A stretch of 11,925 bases of DNA from Candidatus Parvarchaeota archaeon (GTDB taxonomy: Archaea; Nanobdellota; Nanobdellia; Parvarchaeales; Parvarchaeaceae), in NCBI GenBank assembly GCA_023378805.1, contig JAMCSQ010000042.1, forward strand, positions 1-11,925. Direction: 5' to 3'. Position 1 is the stretch's first letter; each line of letters begins with the position of its first letter. A model generated the notes under the pieces. That model saw only the letters and a list, made by a program, of their open reading frames with translations. It made no database searches and was not told where the DNA came from. Below are positions 4,992 to 11,800 of this stretch, in pieces. The position numbers and the translations under genes were made by a program.

Positions 4992-6996
4992 TATTAAAAA
5001 TTTGACTTCCAATGAATTTAATGACTGGTGCCCAGGCTGTTTACTTCCAGACAATACTATAATAGGCAATCCTTCTGCGAAGGCAATTCAGGAATTTAAA
5101 GTGGGTGATAAAGTTCTTGGAAGCGACGGTTATTTTCACAGAATAAATGAAGTTATGTCGCATATCCACAAAGGCAAGATTTACAGGTTGAAAGTTGCAT
5201 ATTTTGGTGAGACTACATTAACACATGAGCATCCTGTTTTGGCTGTTAAGGCAAGCGAGATGAAAAATAGGGATATCCAGCCAGAATGGTTCGAAGCTGA
5301 AAAATTGGAAGTCGGTGACTATGTAGCTTATCCTATAGTAAAACTGACAAAGGATATCAAATACTTGCCTATTTCTTACAATAAAAAGAGCAAAGACACA
5401 AGAAGCAAAGAACCTTTGAAAAAAGTAAATGTAGATAAGGATTTTTTAAGGCTGGCAGGTTATTACATAGCAGAAGGAAATACTCACAATAGAGAGATAG
5501 AACTTACATTTGGTAAGGATGAAGAAGATTTGGCATTGGATACAAAGAGATTATTCAATAAAGTTTTTAATCTTGATGCTACAATAAAATCTAGAAAAGA
5601 AAAAGGTTCTATAGAAGTTCATGTCTATTCCTCTTACCTTGCAGAGATTTTCTCTAACTGGTTTGGAGAATACGCAGAAAACAAGAAGATACCGCATGAG
5701 CTCGTTTTATTGCCGGCTGAGAAGTCATTATCTTTGCTCTTTGGTTTATGGAAGGGAGACGGTTTCATAAATACTAAAAGCTTAAGGGCAGGTTATAAGA
5801 CAATCTCTCCGATACTAAAGGAACAGATAAAAATGCTTTTATTAAGAAACGGAATAATCCCGTATGTTTATGAGCAAAGTGCTCAGGGAATACACAAAAA
5901 ATCATATAGCCTTGAGGTAAAAAACCAGCATTACAACAAGCTAGTTGAGGCCTTTGGAATTAAATCCAAAAAAGCCAATGCTTCTACAAATGTAATTTCT
6001 GTAATGGATGATAATTACCTTTACTTAAGAATCAGAAGTTTAGATACATTTGATTACAATGGGCCAGTTTTCAATTTTGAAGTTGCAGATGTCAATTCAT
6101 ATGTAAGCAATTCAGCGACTTTGCACAATTGTGGTGACAGTGGAATTGTTCTAGCGGTCAAAAATGCGATCGTTAAGGCAAACTTAGATCCACATAAAAC
6201 CGTAATAGTCTCTGGAATAGGCTGCTCTTCCAAATTGCCACACTTGGTAAATGTAAATGGTGTTCATACATTGCATGGAAGACCGATACCTTTTGCAGAG
6301 GGAATTAAACTAGCAAATCCCGATTTAACGGTTTTACTAGACAGCGGTGATGGAGATACTTACGGAATAGGTGTAGGCCATTTTATAAGTGCAGGTCGGC
6401 GTAATACAGATATCAAACTTTTTATACATGACAATGGCGTTTATTCTTTAACAAAGGGACAGGCCAGCCCTACTTTACCAGAAGGGAGAAAGACAAAGTC
6501 CATTCCTGGGCCAAATATAAATGGTGCTTTAAGTCCTCTCTCGCTCGCAATAATGTCCGGCTATAATTTCGTTGCAAGGGCACAGAGCTTTAAGGTTAAC
6601 GAATTAGCAGATATAATGGTCAAGGCCATACAGCACAAAGGATTGGCGTTGGTTGATATAATGCAAGGCTGTCCAACATATAATCCAGAATTTACAGCCG
6701 CTCCATGGTTTAATGCACATTTAAAGGCTTTACCACAAGATTATGACGGTTATGTTAAAGACCCATCAAATAAAGAAGAAGTTAATGAAAAGAAGTTAAA
6801 TGCAATAAAAATGCTATTAAGCGAGGATCCTGATAATATGCATACAGGCATTTTCTTCCAGAATGAAGATCCAGATACATTTGAAAGCAGGTTAGAGGCA
6901 AGAAAGATTCCTTCTCCAGTATCTCAAAAGATTGCAGATGAAAATGGAAATTCATTGACTGACATAGAGCCTTTATTAAAGGGTTTAGAAGTATAA
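4981..6996 (+). CDS. korB: 2-oxoacid:ferredoxin oxidoreductase, beta subunit, interrupted by an in-frame intein
   Basis: The 671-residue precursor contains a 364-residue intein (20-383); excision leaves a 307-residue beta subunit, near the Sulfolobus-type length of about 305. The N-extein is 19 residues ending DWCPG; the C-extein restarts at C384 (CGDSGIV), restoring WCPGCGDSGI. Fe-S ligands after splicing would be C17, C20 (precursor C384), C51 (GIGC, precursor C415) and C200 (GCPTYNP, precursor C564), the four-Cys pattern of this family. The thiamine diphosphate/Mg segment is SGDGDTYGIGVGHF (455-468), followed by DNGVYSLTKGQASPTLPEGRKT (from 484). The subunit binds TPP and the single 4Fe-4S cluster and passes electrons to ferredoxin. 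Without splicing the cluster-ligand region is split and the enzyme should be inactive. It overlaps korA by 11 nt and lies 1 nt before gltA. Confidence 0.94.
   Translation: MATDIKNLTSNEFNDWCPGCLLPDNTIIGNPSAKAIQEFKVGDKVLGSDGYFHRINEVMSHIHKGKIYRLKVAYFGETTLTHEHPVLAVKASEMKNRDIQPEWFEAEKLEVGDYVAYPIVKLTKDIKYLPISYNKKSKDTRSKEPLKKVNVDKDFLRLAGYYIAEGNTHNREIELTFGKDEEDLALDTKRLFNKVFNLDATIKSRKEKGSIEVHVYSSYLAEIFSNWFGEYAENKKIPHELVLLPAEKSLSLLFGLWKGDGFINTKSLRAGYKTISPILKEQIKMLLLRNGIIPYVYEQSAQGIHKKSYSLEVKNQHYNKLVEAFGIKSKKANASTNVISVMDDNYLYLRIRSLDTFDYNGPVFNFEVADVNSYVSNSATLHNCGDSGIVLAVKNAIVKANLDPHKTVIVSGIGCSSKLPHLVNVNGVHTLHGRPIPFAEGIKLANPDLTVLLDSGDGDTYGIGVGHFISAGRRNTDIKLFIHDNGVYSLTKGQASPTLPEGRKTKSIPGPNINGALSPLSLAIMSGYNFVARAQSFKVNELADIMVKAIQHKGLALVDIMQGCPTYNPEFTAAPWFNAHLKALPQDYDGYVKDPSNKEEVNEKKLNAIKMLLSEDPDNMHTGIFFQNEDPDTFESRLEARKIPSPVSQKIADENGNSLTDIEPLLKGLEV
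5038..6129 (+). mobile_element. Intein in KorB with LAGLIDADG (DOD) homing endonuclease
   Basis: The intein starts at Cys (precursor C20) and ends in His382-Asn383, followed by Cys as the +1 extein residue. Splicing block A is CLLPDNTIIG (20-29); block B is THEHPVLAV (81-89) with the T-x-x-H pair T81/H84; block F is 363-377; block G is SATLHN (378-383). In between lies a homing endonuclease with two LAGLIDADG motifs, LAGYYIAEG (158-166, acidic E165) and FGLWKGDGF (254-262, acidic D260), plus the KKIPHE segment (235-240). Both acidic residues are present and no stop interrupts it, so the endonuclease may be active and the element mobile. Aligned to typical block F, the usual Asp (YDL) is N365 and the usual His is N372. 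Base composition does not obviously differ from the host gene. The insertion point is the conserved Fe-S motif CPG/C, typical of inteins choosing essential sites. Confidence 0.93.
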
Positions 6997-6997
6997 T

Positions 6998-8146
6998 ATG
7001 GCAGAAGATGTTGAAATAAAAGAAGGTTTGCAGGGAGTTTACATTACAAAATCATCAATATGCAAGGTTGATGGACAGGAAGGGAAACTTTATTACAGAG
7101 GCTATAAAATAGAAGATCTGGCAAATTACTCTTCCTATGAAGAAGTATGCTATCTTTTGTTATACGGTAAACTACCAAATTCAAAAGAGCTTTCTGATTT
7201 CATTGCAAAGATGAGAGAAGAGAGGGCAATACCAGAAAATACTAAGGATATAATCCGTAAGTTTTCAAAAGAATCACAGGCATTGGATGTTCTAAGAACA
7301 GCGATGTCTTCTCTTTCTGCTGATGACAGCAAACCATACAGTGACGATGAAAGTGAAAATATTGAAAAGGCTATAAAGATAATAGCAAAGACGGCTACAA
7401 TAGCAGCTGCTATAGATAGAATAAAAGACGGAAAGGAAATATTAGAGCCTGATAATTCGTTAAATCATTCTGCCAACTTTCTTTACATGATTACTGGAAA
7501 CAAGCCTGATAAAGAAGCTGAAAAATTAATGGATGTAATGTTTATTCTTCATGCAGAGCACAGCTCAAATGCATCTACTTTTGCAACTTTAGTTGCTTGT
7601 TCTACTTTAGCAGATATATATGCGGGAGTCACCGCAGGAGTAGCAGCATTAAAAGGACCTTTGCACGGCGGAGCAGATGAAGCTGCAGTTAAGATGATGG
7701 AGGAAATAGGAAATCCGGATAATACCGAAAATTATATAGAAGAGGCATTGGCAGGAAAGAAGAAAATAATGGGATTTGGACACAGAGTATATAAAACTTA
7801 TGACCCAAGGGCCAGAATCCTTAAATCTTATTTGGATACAATAAAGGGCAATTCAAATGAGGAAATAAATAAACTGATAGAAATCTCCTTAAGGGCAGAA
7901 AAAATGATGATAGATAAATTAGGTAAAAGCCATGGCATATGGCCCAATGTAGATTTCTTTTCAGGGCCATTATATATGCATCTTAACATAAAGCCGGAAA
8001 TGTTTGATACTGTATTTGCATCCAGTAGAACTGTAGGTTGGTGTTCTCATGTGATAGAATACTGGAGAAATAACAAGCTTTTCAGGCCATTGGAAGAATA
8101 CGTTGGAAAAATTGATTTGGAGTATTTACCTATAGAGAAAAGGTAA
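6998..8146 (+). CDS. gltA: Citrate synthase
   Basis: This enzyme condenses acetyl-CoA with oxaloacetate to give citrate, the entry step of the TCA cycle. The 382-residue length is typical of archaeal and Gram-positive type citrate synthases and shorter than the NADH-regulated Gram-negative type. Conserved features are YRGYKIEDL (33-41), HAEHSSNAST (185-194, H188), GPLHGGADE (220-228, catalytic H223), GFGHRVYKTYDPRA (259-272, catalytic H262), WPNVDFFSGPLY (315-326, catalytic D319) and SSRTVGWCSHVIEYW (342-356, R344). All catalytic residues are present. A methylcitrate synthase activity cannot be excluded from sequence alone, but the neighbours (kor, suc, sdh) argue for the TCA role. It starts 1 nt after korB without an obvious close Shine-Dalgarno, so it is probably translated by coupling as the last gene of the trx-korAB-gltA operon. 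Confidence 0.96.
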   Translation: MAEDVEIKEGLQGVYITKSSICKVDGQEGKLYYRGYKIEDLANYSSYEEVCYLLLYGKLPNSKELSDFIAKMREERAIPENTKDIIRKFSKESQALDVLRTAMSSLSADDSKPYSDDESENIEKAIKIIAKTATIAAAIDRIKDGKEILEPDNSLNHSANFLYMITGNKPDKEAEKLMDVMFILHAEHSSNASTFATLVACSTLADIYAGVTAGVAALKGPLHGGADEAAVKMMEEIGNPDNTENYIEEALAGKKKIMGFGHRVYKTYDPRARILKSYLDTIKGNSNEEINKLIEISLRAEKMMIDKLGKSHGIWPNVDFFSGPLYMHLNIKPEMFDTVFASSRTVGWCSHVIEYWRNNKLFRPLEEYVGKIDLEYLPIEKR

Positions 8147-8177
8147 GTACATGAAATATTAGGCTAAACATATTACG

Positions 8178-8190
8178 TTTTTATTTTTAT
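8178..8190 (+). terminator. T-rich tract after gltA, probable archaeal terminator
   Basis: In the 55-nt gap between the convergent gltA and sdh operons the + strand has two closely spaced T runs (TTTTTATTTTTA). Archaeal RNA polymerase stops at U-rich tracts without needing a hairpin. On the opposite strand this is an A-rich stretch, so it would end only the rightward transcript. Confidence 0.5.
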
Positions 8191-8201
8191 ACTTGATTAG
8201 G

Positions 8202-8375
8202 TTATTTAATAAGGGCAGAAGCTATAGAAAATACAAAAAGAACCGCACCTATCACTATCAATATCTCTTCTACTTCTAATGTTAAGATATTAAATTTGTA
8301 TAAGAAAGCCGAAGCTATCATCAATAGCAATCCAAGGAAAAATAAAGGATATCTATACCTATCGGGAAAGTGCAT
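8202..8375 (-). CDS. Small two-helix membrane protein at the end of the sdh operon
   Basis: A 57-codon frame begins with ATG 1 nt after the sdhC stop and ends with TAA. The start is preceded by AGGTGGT within the sdhC end, a fair Shine-Dalgarno match. The peptide begins MHFPDRYRYP, then has a hydrophobic stretch (about 11-25, LFFLGLLLMIASAFLY), a short polar linker with three Glu (34-37 region), and a second hydrophobic stretch (about 38-55), ending IK. The pattern predicts two transmembrane helices in a hairpin. Its position suggests a small accessory or anchor subunit of the succinate dehydrogenase complex. I do not recognise a family, and I see no heme-ligand His in the helices. It could be a stabilising microprotein like those found with respiratory complexes, or a chance open frame; the tight spacing and clean hydrophobic pattern favour a real gene. 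Confidence 0.62.
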   Translation of the reverse strand: MHFPDRYRYPLFFLGLLLMIASAFLYKFNILTLEVEEILIVIGAVLFVFSIASALIK

Positions 8376-8376
8376 A

Positions 8377-9099
8377 TTATACCACCTGCAATATCCTAAA
8401 ATCTATCGGCCAGCCAGCGGCCAGTGCTCTCAAATATAAGTCAACAAGAACTATGAATACTAAGCTTATGAATGCCCATTCCTCATGCCTTTTATTAAGC
8501 ATAGACTGGAAGTTAAAAAAGCCTTTTCTTGCCTTCGGATTTAATGCACAGTCATAGCATTTTACGTTTCCTCCTGCAAATACATGTCTAAATGCATGGC
8601 ATGATAAAACCCAGATTGTAAGTAGAACTGCATTTAACAGTATAAGAATGCTTGCGAATCTTAGAACAAAGCCTCCGAAATAAGTTACTGAAACATAGAA
8701 GTCATAGTAAAAAAACGGGAGAAGTATTATCCCAAAATATAATAAATATCTGTGAAGGTTATTGAATGCGAATAATGTAGTTTCTCCAGAATAACCCCTG
8801 CTTGCAGAATCTCCTCTTTCATCAGCAGCACAACTTTGTGGATGATTAAAAATATTCCTGTAATAATCCTTACGGTATGCATAACAGGTTAATCTGAATA
8901 GGCCGACTACCGGAACTACTAGTATAGTTGGGGAATAGAATGGGTCTATCAAACCTTTGTATTCTTTTACTGGGAAAACAAAGAGAGCAACTATTGCAAA
9001 TATTAATATTGCCAAGAAGGACCATAATCTCCAATTAGGTTCTAACAACTCAGGTATCGCTTTTTTAAGCATACTTGAAAAATTAGCCTCATTTTCCAT
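8377..9099 (-). CDS. sdhC: Succinate dehydrogenase membrane subunit, Sdh1/type F-like
   Basis: This integral membrane subunit would anchor SdhAB and pass electrons to quinone. It has 240 residues and about five predicted transmembrane helices (roughly 25-43, 55-71, 117-135, 141-164, 206-228), too many for an ordinary single SdhC or SdhD anchor. Motifs I recognise from the actinobacterial Sdh1 anchor are FRLTCYAYRKDYYR (68-81), PQSCA (87-91), GET...NLHRY (105-118) and SCHAFRH (166-172). Candidate metal ligands are C72, H86, C90, H116, C167, H168, H172, C181 and C184. From memory, the Mycobacterium smegmatis Sdh1 anchor holds a membrane-embedded Rieske-type 2Fe-2S cluster instead of heme; whether this protein does is inference. 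The start has AAGGAG upstream and overlaps sdhB by 11 nt, so the genes are co-translated. Confidence 0.82.
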   Translation of the reverse strand: MENEANFSSMLKKAIPELLEPNWRLWSFLAILIFAIVALFVFPVKEYKGLIDPFYSPTILVVPVVGLFRLTCYAYRKDYYRNIFNHPQSCAADERGDSASRGYSGETTLFAFNNLHRYLLYFGIILLPFFYYDFYVSVTYFGGFVLRFASILILLNAVLLTIWVLSCHAFRHVFAGGNVKCYDCALNPKARKGFFNFQSMLNKRHEEWAFISLVFIVLVDLYLRALAAGWPIDFRILQVV

Positions 9100-9835
9100 G
9101 TTTTCTCCTTATTTTGTTGAAAAGCATTGTGACAGGGTCATAATAGCTGTCAACTATACTTTCTTTTTCGGGGATTATTGCATTATCGGTTATTGCTATA
9201 TGTTCGGGGCAAACTGACTGGCAGCATTTAGTTACATTGCAGTAACCCGCTCCTCCTTCTTCATGCAGAAACTTAGAACGATTTATTGAATCCAAAGGAT
9301 GCGTGTCTAATGAAGCTGCTTTTACCATAAACCTCGGCCCTATATAATTTTTATCATGCTCTCTTATAACATGGCATACATCCTGGCAGAGAAAACATTC
9401 TATGCAGTTCCTAAATTCCCTTGATCTGCTGACATCAATCTCATCTATCTGCCAAGGCTCTTTTAAGCCTTTTTTTGGTGTAAATTCAGGTATCTTTCTT
9501 GCTATTTCCCAGTTTCTCGAAACGTCGGTTACTAAATCCTTTACAATTGGAAAAGCTTTCATTGGTGCAACATGTATCTTATCGCCAAGTGAATCTACTC
9601 TTGTTTTACACATTAAACTTGGTTTGCCGTTTATTTCTGCAGCACACGAGCCGCATCTCGCAGCTTTGCAGTTCCATCTAACCCCAAGTGTAGGGTCTAT
9701 GTTATTTTCTATGTAGTGTACAGCGTCAAGAACAACCATCCCTTCTTCTACAGGAACAGTAAACTCCTGGAATTTTCCTTCCTTGTCTTTACTCGGATCG
9801 AATCTGTATACATTCATTTTTATTTCTTTATTCAT
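9089..9835 (-). CDS. sdhB: Succinate dehydrogenase iron-sulfur subunit
   Basis: This subunit carries the three Fe-S clusters that wire the flavin in SdhA to the membrane subunit. The plant-ferredoxin-type N-terminal domain binds 2Fe-2S through C56, C61, C64 and C76 (NCKAARCGSC). The C-terminal domain has CIECFLCQDVC (144-154) and CNVTKCCQSVCP (199-210). By the family pattern C144, C147, C150 and C209 hold 4Fe-4S, and C154, C199 and C205 hold 3Fe-4S. C204 is an extra Cys beside a ligand. The 248-residue length is normal. The first ATG overlaps the sdhA stop by 8 nt and has GAGGA upstream; an internal Met at 7 is less likely as the start. The sequence GVRWNC...NGKPSLMC is typical. It acts with SdhA on the cytoplasmic face of the membrane. 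Confidence 0.95.
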   Translation of the reverse strand: MNKEIKMNVYRFDPSKDKEGKFQEFTVPVEEGMVVLDAVHYIENNIDPTLGVRWNCKAARCGSCAAEINGKPSLMCKTRVDSLGDKIHVAPMKAFPIVKDLVTDVSRNWEIARKIPEFTPKKGLKEPWQIDEIDVSRSREFRNCIECFLCQDVCHVIREHDKNYIGPRFMVKAASLDTHPLDSINRSKFLHEEGGAGYCNVTKCCQSVCPEHIAITDNAIIPEKESIVDSYYDPVTMLFNKIRRKHGK

Positions 9836-11552
9836 AAGTTTCCTCAGGCAATATTTCTTTTAGATACGGAGGCATTTCAGGCGGTAAAAATGTATAACTT
9901 TCCAATTTATCTTCGTTTTTCTTGAATATTATGTTTTTTAGCCATTTCCTGTCTTTTTTCGGGTAGTCACTTCTATAATGCGCTCCTCTGCTTTCTTTTC
10001 TCATTATTGCTCCCCTTACTAGTAATTCTGATATTTCAAGCATGCTGTGAAGTTCCAGGCATTGCAGTAATCCTGGGTTATACTGCAGATTACCTCCGAC
10101 CCCTATGTTTTTGTATTCCTTTTTTATATCAAGTATAACAGAAAGGGCCTTTTGCATATTTTGTTCATTTCTTACAATACCAACATTTTCAGACATTGTT
10201 TTTCTAAGTTTTTCTGTAAGAGAATATGGATTAGTTCCGTTAGTGTTTATAAATCCGCTTACTCTCTTTATCTCTTCTTTTATTTCAGCTTCATGTATCT
10301 TTTCTAAATTTGTTTTTTTAGCGTAAGCAGCTGCGCTTATTCCAACATACTTACCGAAAACCAATAAATCTGCAAGCGAATTTCCACCCAATCTGTTAGC
10401 ACCATGTACGCCTGCAGCTGCTTCACCTACTGCAAATAACCCGTTTATATTTGTTGAGTTCGTTTCAGTGTCAACTTTTATGCCTCCCATAAAATAGTGT
10501 GTAGTTGGCCCAACTTCCATTTTTTCCTTTGTTATGTCCACACCTGCAAATTCTTTGAATTGCATGTACATCCCCGGAAGTTTTTTCATTATGAAGTCTT
10601 TTCCTTTATAGGAGATATCTAATAGCACTCCTCCGTGCTCTGTGCCTCTGCCTTCCTGTATCTCATTGTATATAGCTCTTGCAACAACATCCCTTGCATC
10701 CAGTTCTTTTTTCTTTGGAGAATATCTTAACATAAATCTTTCTCCTTTTGTGTTGTAGAGCAGGCCACCTTCACCCCTTACTCCTTCTGTTACTAGTAAA
10801 CCTCTAACGCCGGGGGGCCATACCATTCCTGTTGGATGGAACTGCATCATTTCCATATCCATCATTTCTGCACCAGCATCGAATGCTAATCCAATACCAT
10901 CTCCAGTACTTTCCCAGGAATTAGACGTAACTTCATATATTCTCCCGCAGCCTCCTCCTGCAATAATAGTAGATTTCGAATTTATCGCAATAAATTCACC
11001 TGTTTTCATATCTAATGCAATAGCTCCTATAACTTTATCATTCTTTTTTACCAATTTGGTTACAAATACCTCATCCATTATTTTTACATTGCTGCTGTGT
11101 AATATCTTGTCTTCTAATGTCCTTAATAACTCTAAACCAGTCTTGTCACCAACATGGCATAGCCTTCTGTAAGTATGTGCCCCAAAAGCTCTTTGCATTA
11201 TCTTTTTCTCAGGAGTTCTATCGAAAAGTGCTCCCATCCTTTCTAATTCGTATACTCTGTCTGGAGCTTCTTTTGCTAGTTTTTCTACCAATCTCCAGTC
11301 TGAAATATAAACTCCTTCCACCATTGTATCCTTAAAGTGTACTTTCCAGTTATCTTCGGGATCTACATCACCAAGAGAAGCAGCTATACCTCCCTCTGCC
11401 ATAACTGTGTGGGCCTTTCCAAGCAGTGATTTAGATAGAATCGTTACGCTAACACCAGTATTTAGAGCTTCGACTGCAGCTCTTAATCCAGAACCGCCAG
11501 CTCCGATTATGAGCAAATCAGTGTCTATACTTTTATAATTTTCATTTGTCAT
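9828..11552 (-). CDS. sdhA: Succinate dehydrogenase flavoprotein subunit
   Basis: This is the catalytic subunit oxidising succinate to fumarate (or the reverse) using FAD. The Rossmann motif is IGAGGSGLRAA (16-26). HTVMAEGG (48-55) places H48 at the usual covalent FAD attachment site. Substrate-site elements are FHPTG (238-242), EGVRGEGG (256-263), DARDVVARA (285-293, catalytic-type R287), THYFMGGI (351-358, H352) and HGANRLGGNS (383-392, R387). The C-terminal ESRGAHYRSDYP (520-531) is also conserved. The 574-residue length is typical. The MVWPPGVRGLLVTEGVRGEGG region looks closer to Sdh1-type than to the E. coli/mitochondrial enzymes, in line with the anchor. The start has AAGGAT just upstream and overlaps sdhB at its end by 8 nt. 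Direction of catalysis cannot be read from the sequence, but a citrate synthase/KorAB/SucCD context favours oxidation. Confidence 0.96.
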   Translation of the reverse strand: MTNENYKSIDTDLLIIGAGGSGLRAAVEALNTGVSVTILSKSLLGKAHTVMAEGGIAASLGDVDPEDNWKVHFKDTMVEGVYISDWRLVEKLAKEAPDRVYELERMGALFDRTPEKKIMQRAFGAHTYRRLCHVGDKTGLELLRTLEDKILHSSNVKIMDEVFVTKLVKKNDKVIGAIALDMKTGEFIAINSKSTIIAGGGCGRIYEVTSNSWESTGDGIGLAFDAGAEMMDMEMMQFHPTGMVWPPGVRGLLVTEGVRGEGGLLYNTKGERFMLRYSPKKKELDARDVVARAIYNEIQEGRGTEHGGVLLDISYKGKDFIMKKLPGMYMQFKEFAGVDITKEKMEVGPTTHYFMGGIKVDTETNSTNINGLFAVGEAAAGVHGANRLGGNSLADLLVFGKYVGISAAAYAKKTNLEKIHEAEIKEEIKRVSGFINTNGTNPYSLTEKLRKTMSENVGIVRNEQNMQKALSVILDIKKEYKNIGVGGNLQYNPGLLQCLELHSMLEISELLVRGAIMRKESRGAHYRSDYPKKDRKWLKNIIFKKNEDKLESYTFLPPEMPPYLKEILPEETYE

Positions 11553-11556
11553 ATCC

Positions 11557-11664
11557 TTAAAAAGTTAGCTGAAATTTCTCTTCTTTGATTTGAAATGCTT
11601 TAATTATCAGATTATGCAAGTGTTTTTTATTTGAATTCCTGTTTTTAAGCAGATTTACGGCCAT
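11557..11664 (-). CDS. Possible 35-codon leaderless leader ORF upstream of sdhA
   Basis: An ATG at 11664 opens a 35-residue frame, MAVNLLKNRN onward, rich in Lys, Asn and His, ending in TAA four bases before the sdhA ATG; its stop overlaps the sdhA AAGGAT site. A TATA-like box is centred about 28 nt upstream of this ATG, so the transcript could start on it. It may be a translated leader that couples ribosomes onto sdhA, a small protein, or simply a 112-nt 5' UTR that happens to be open. I recognise no family. Confidence 0.3.
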   Translation of the reverse strand: MAVNLLKNRNSNKKHLHNLIIKAFQIKEEKFQLTF

Positions 11665-11685
11665 AATTAGTAATAAACTTTATCC

Positions 11686-11698
11686 TTTATATTATATT
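11686..11698 (-). promoter_or_regulatory. TATA-like box of the sdh operon
   Basis: On the minus strand AATATAATATAAA lies about 28 nt before the ATG at 11664. It is the best TATA match in the 248-nt divergent gap and predicts transcription starting near 11664, about 112 nt before sdhA. Confidence 0.5.
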
Positions 11699-11766
11699 CT
11701 TTTTACTATAAAAAATAATCTTTTGTTTATATGGAAACTTAAAAAATTAGATTATTTTAATCCAAG

Positions 11767-11779
11767 AAATATTTATATT
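11767..11779 (+). promoter_or_regulatory. TATA-like box of the right-edge gene (leaderless)
   Basis: AAATATTTATATT is centred about 28 nt upstream of the ATG at 11801, with no Shine-Dalgarno between, as expected for a leaderless archaeal transcript. It is divergent from the sdh promoter. Confidence 0.5.
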
Positions 11780-11800
11780 CTTTATTTTCCATCCAATGCT

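Noticed and set aside
5038..6129. Reading the inserted segment as a separate endonuclease gene or a gene fusion
   Set aside because: Cys1, T-x-x-H, terminal His-Asn and Cys+1 together with exact restoration of WCPGCGDSGI identify an intein.
8957..9217. 86-codon + strand frame across the sdhB/sdhC junction
   Set aside because: It is opposite two conserved, overlapping genes and has no promoter or ribosome-binding site of note.
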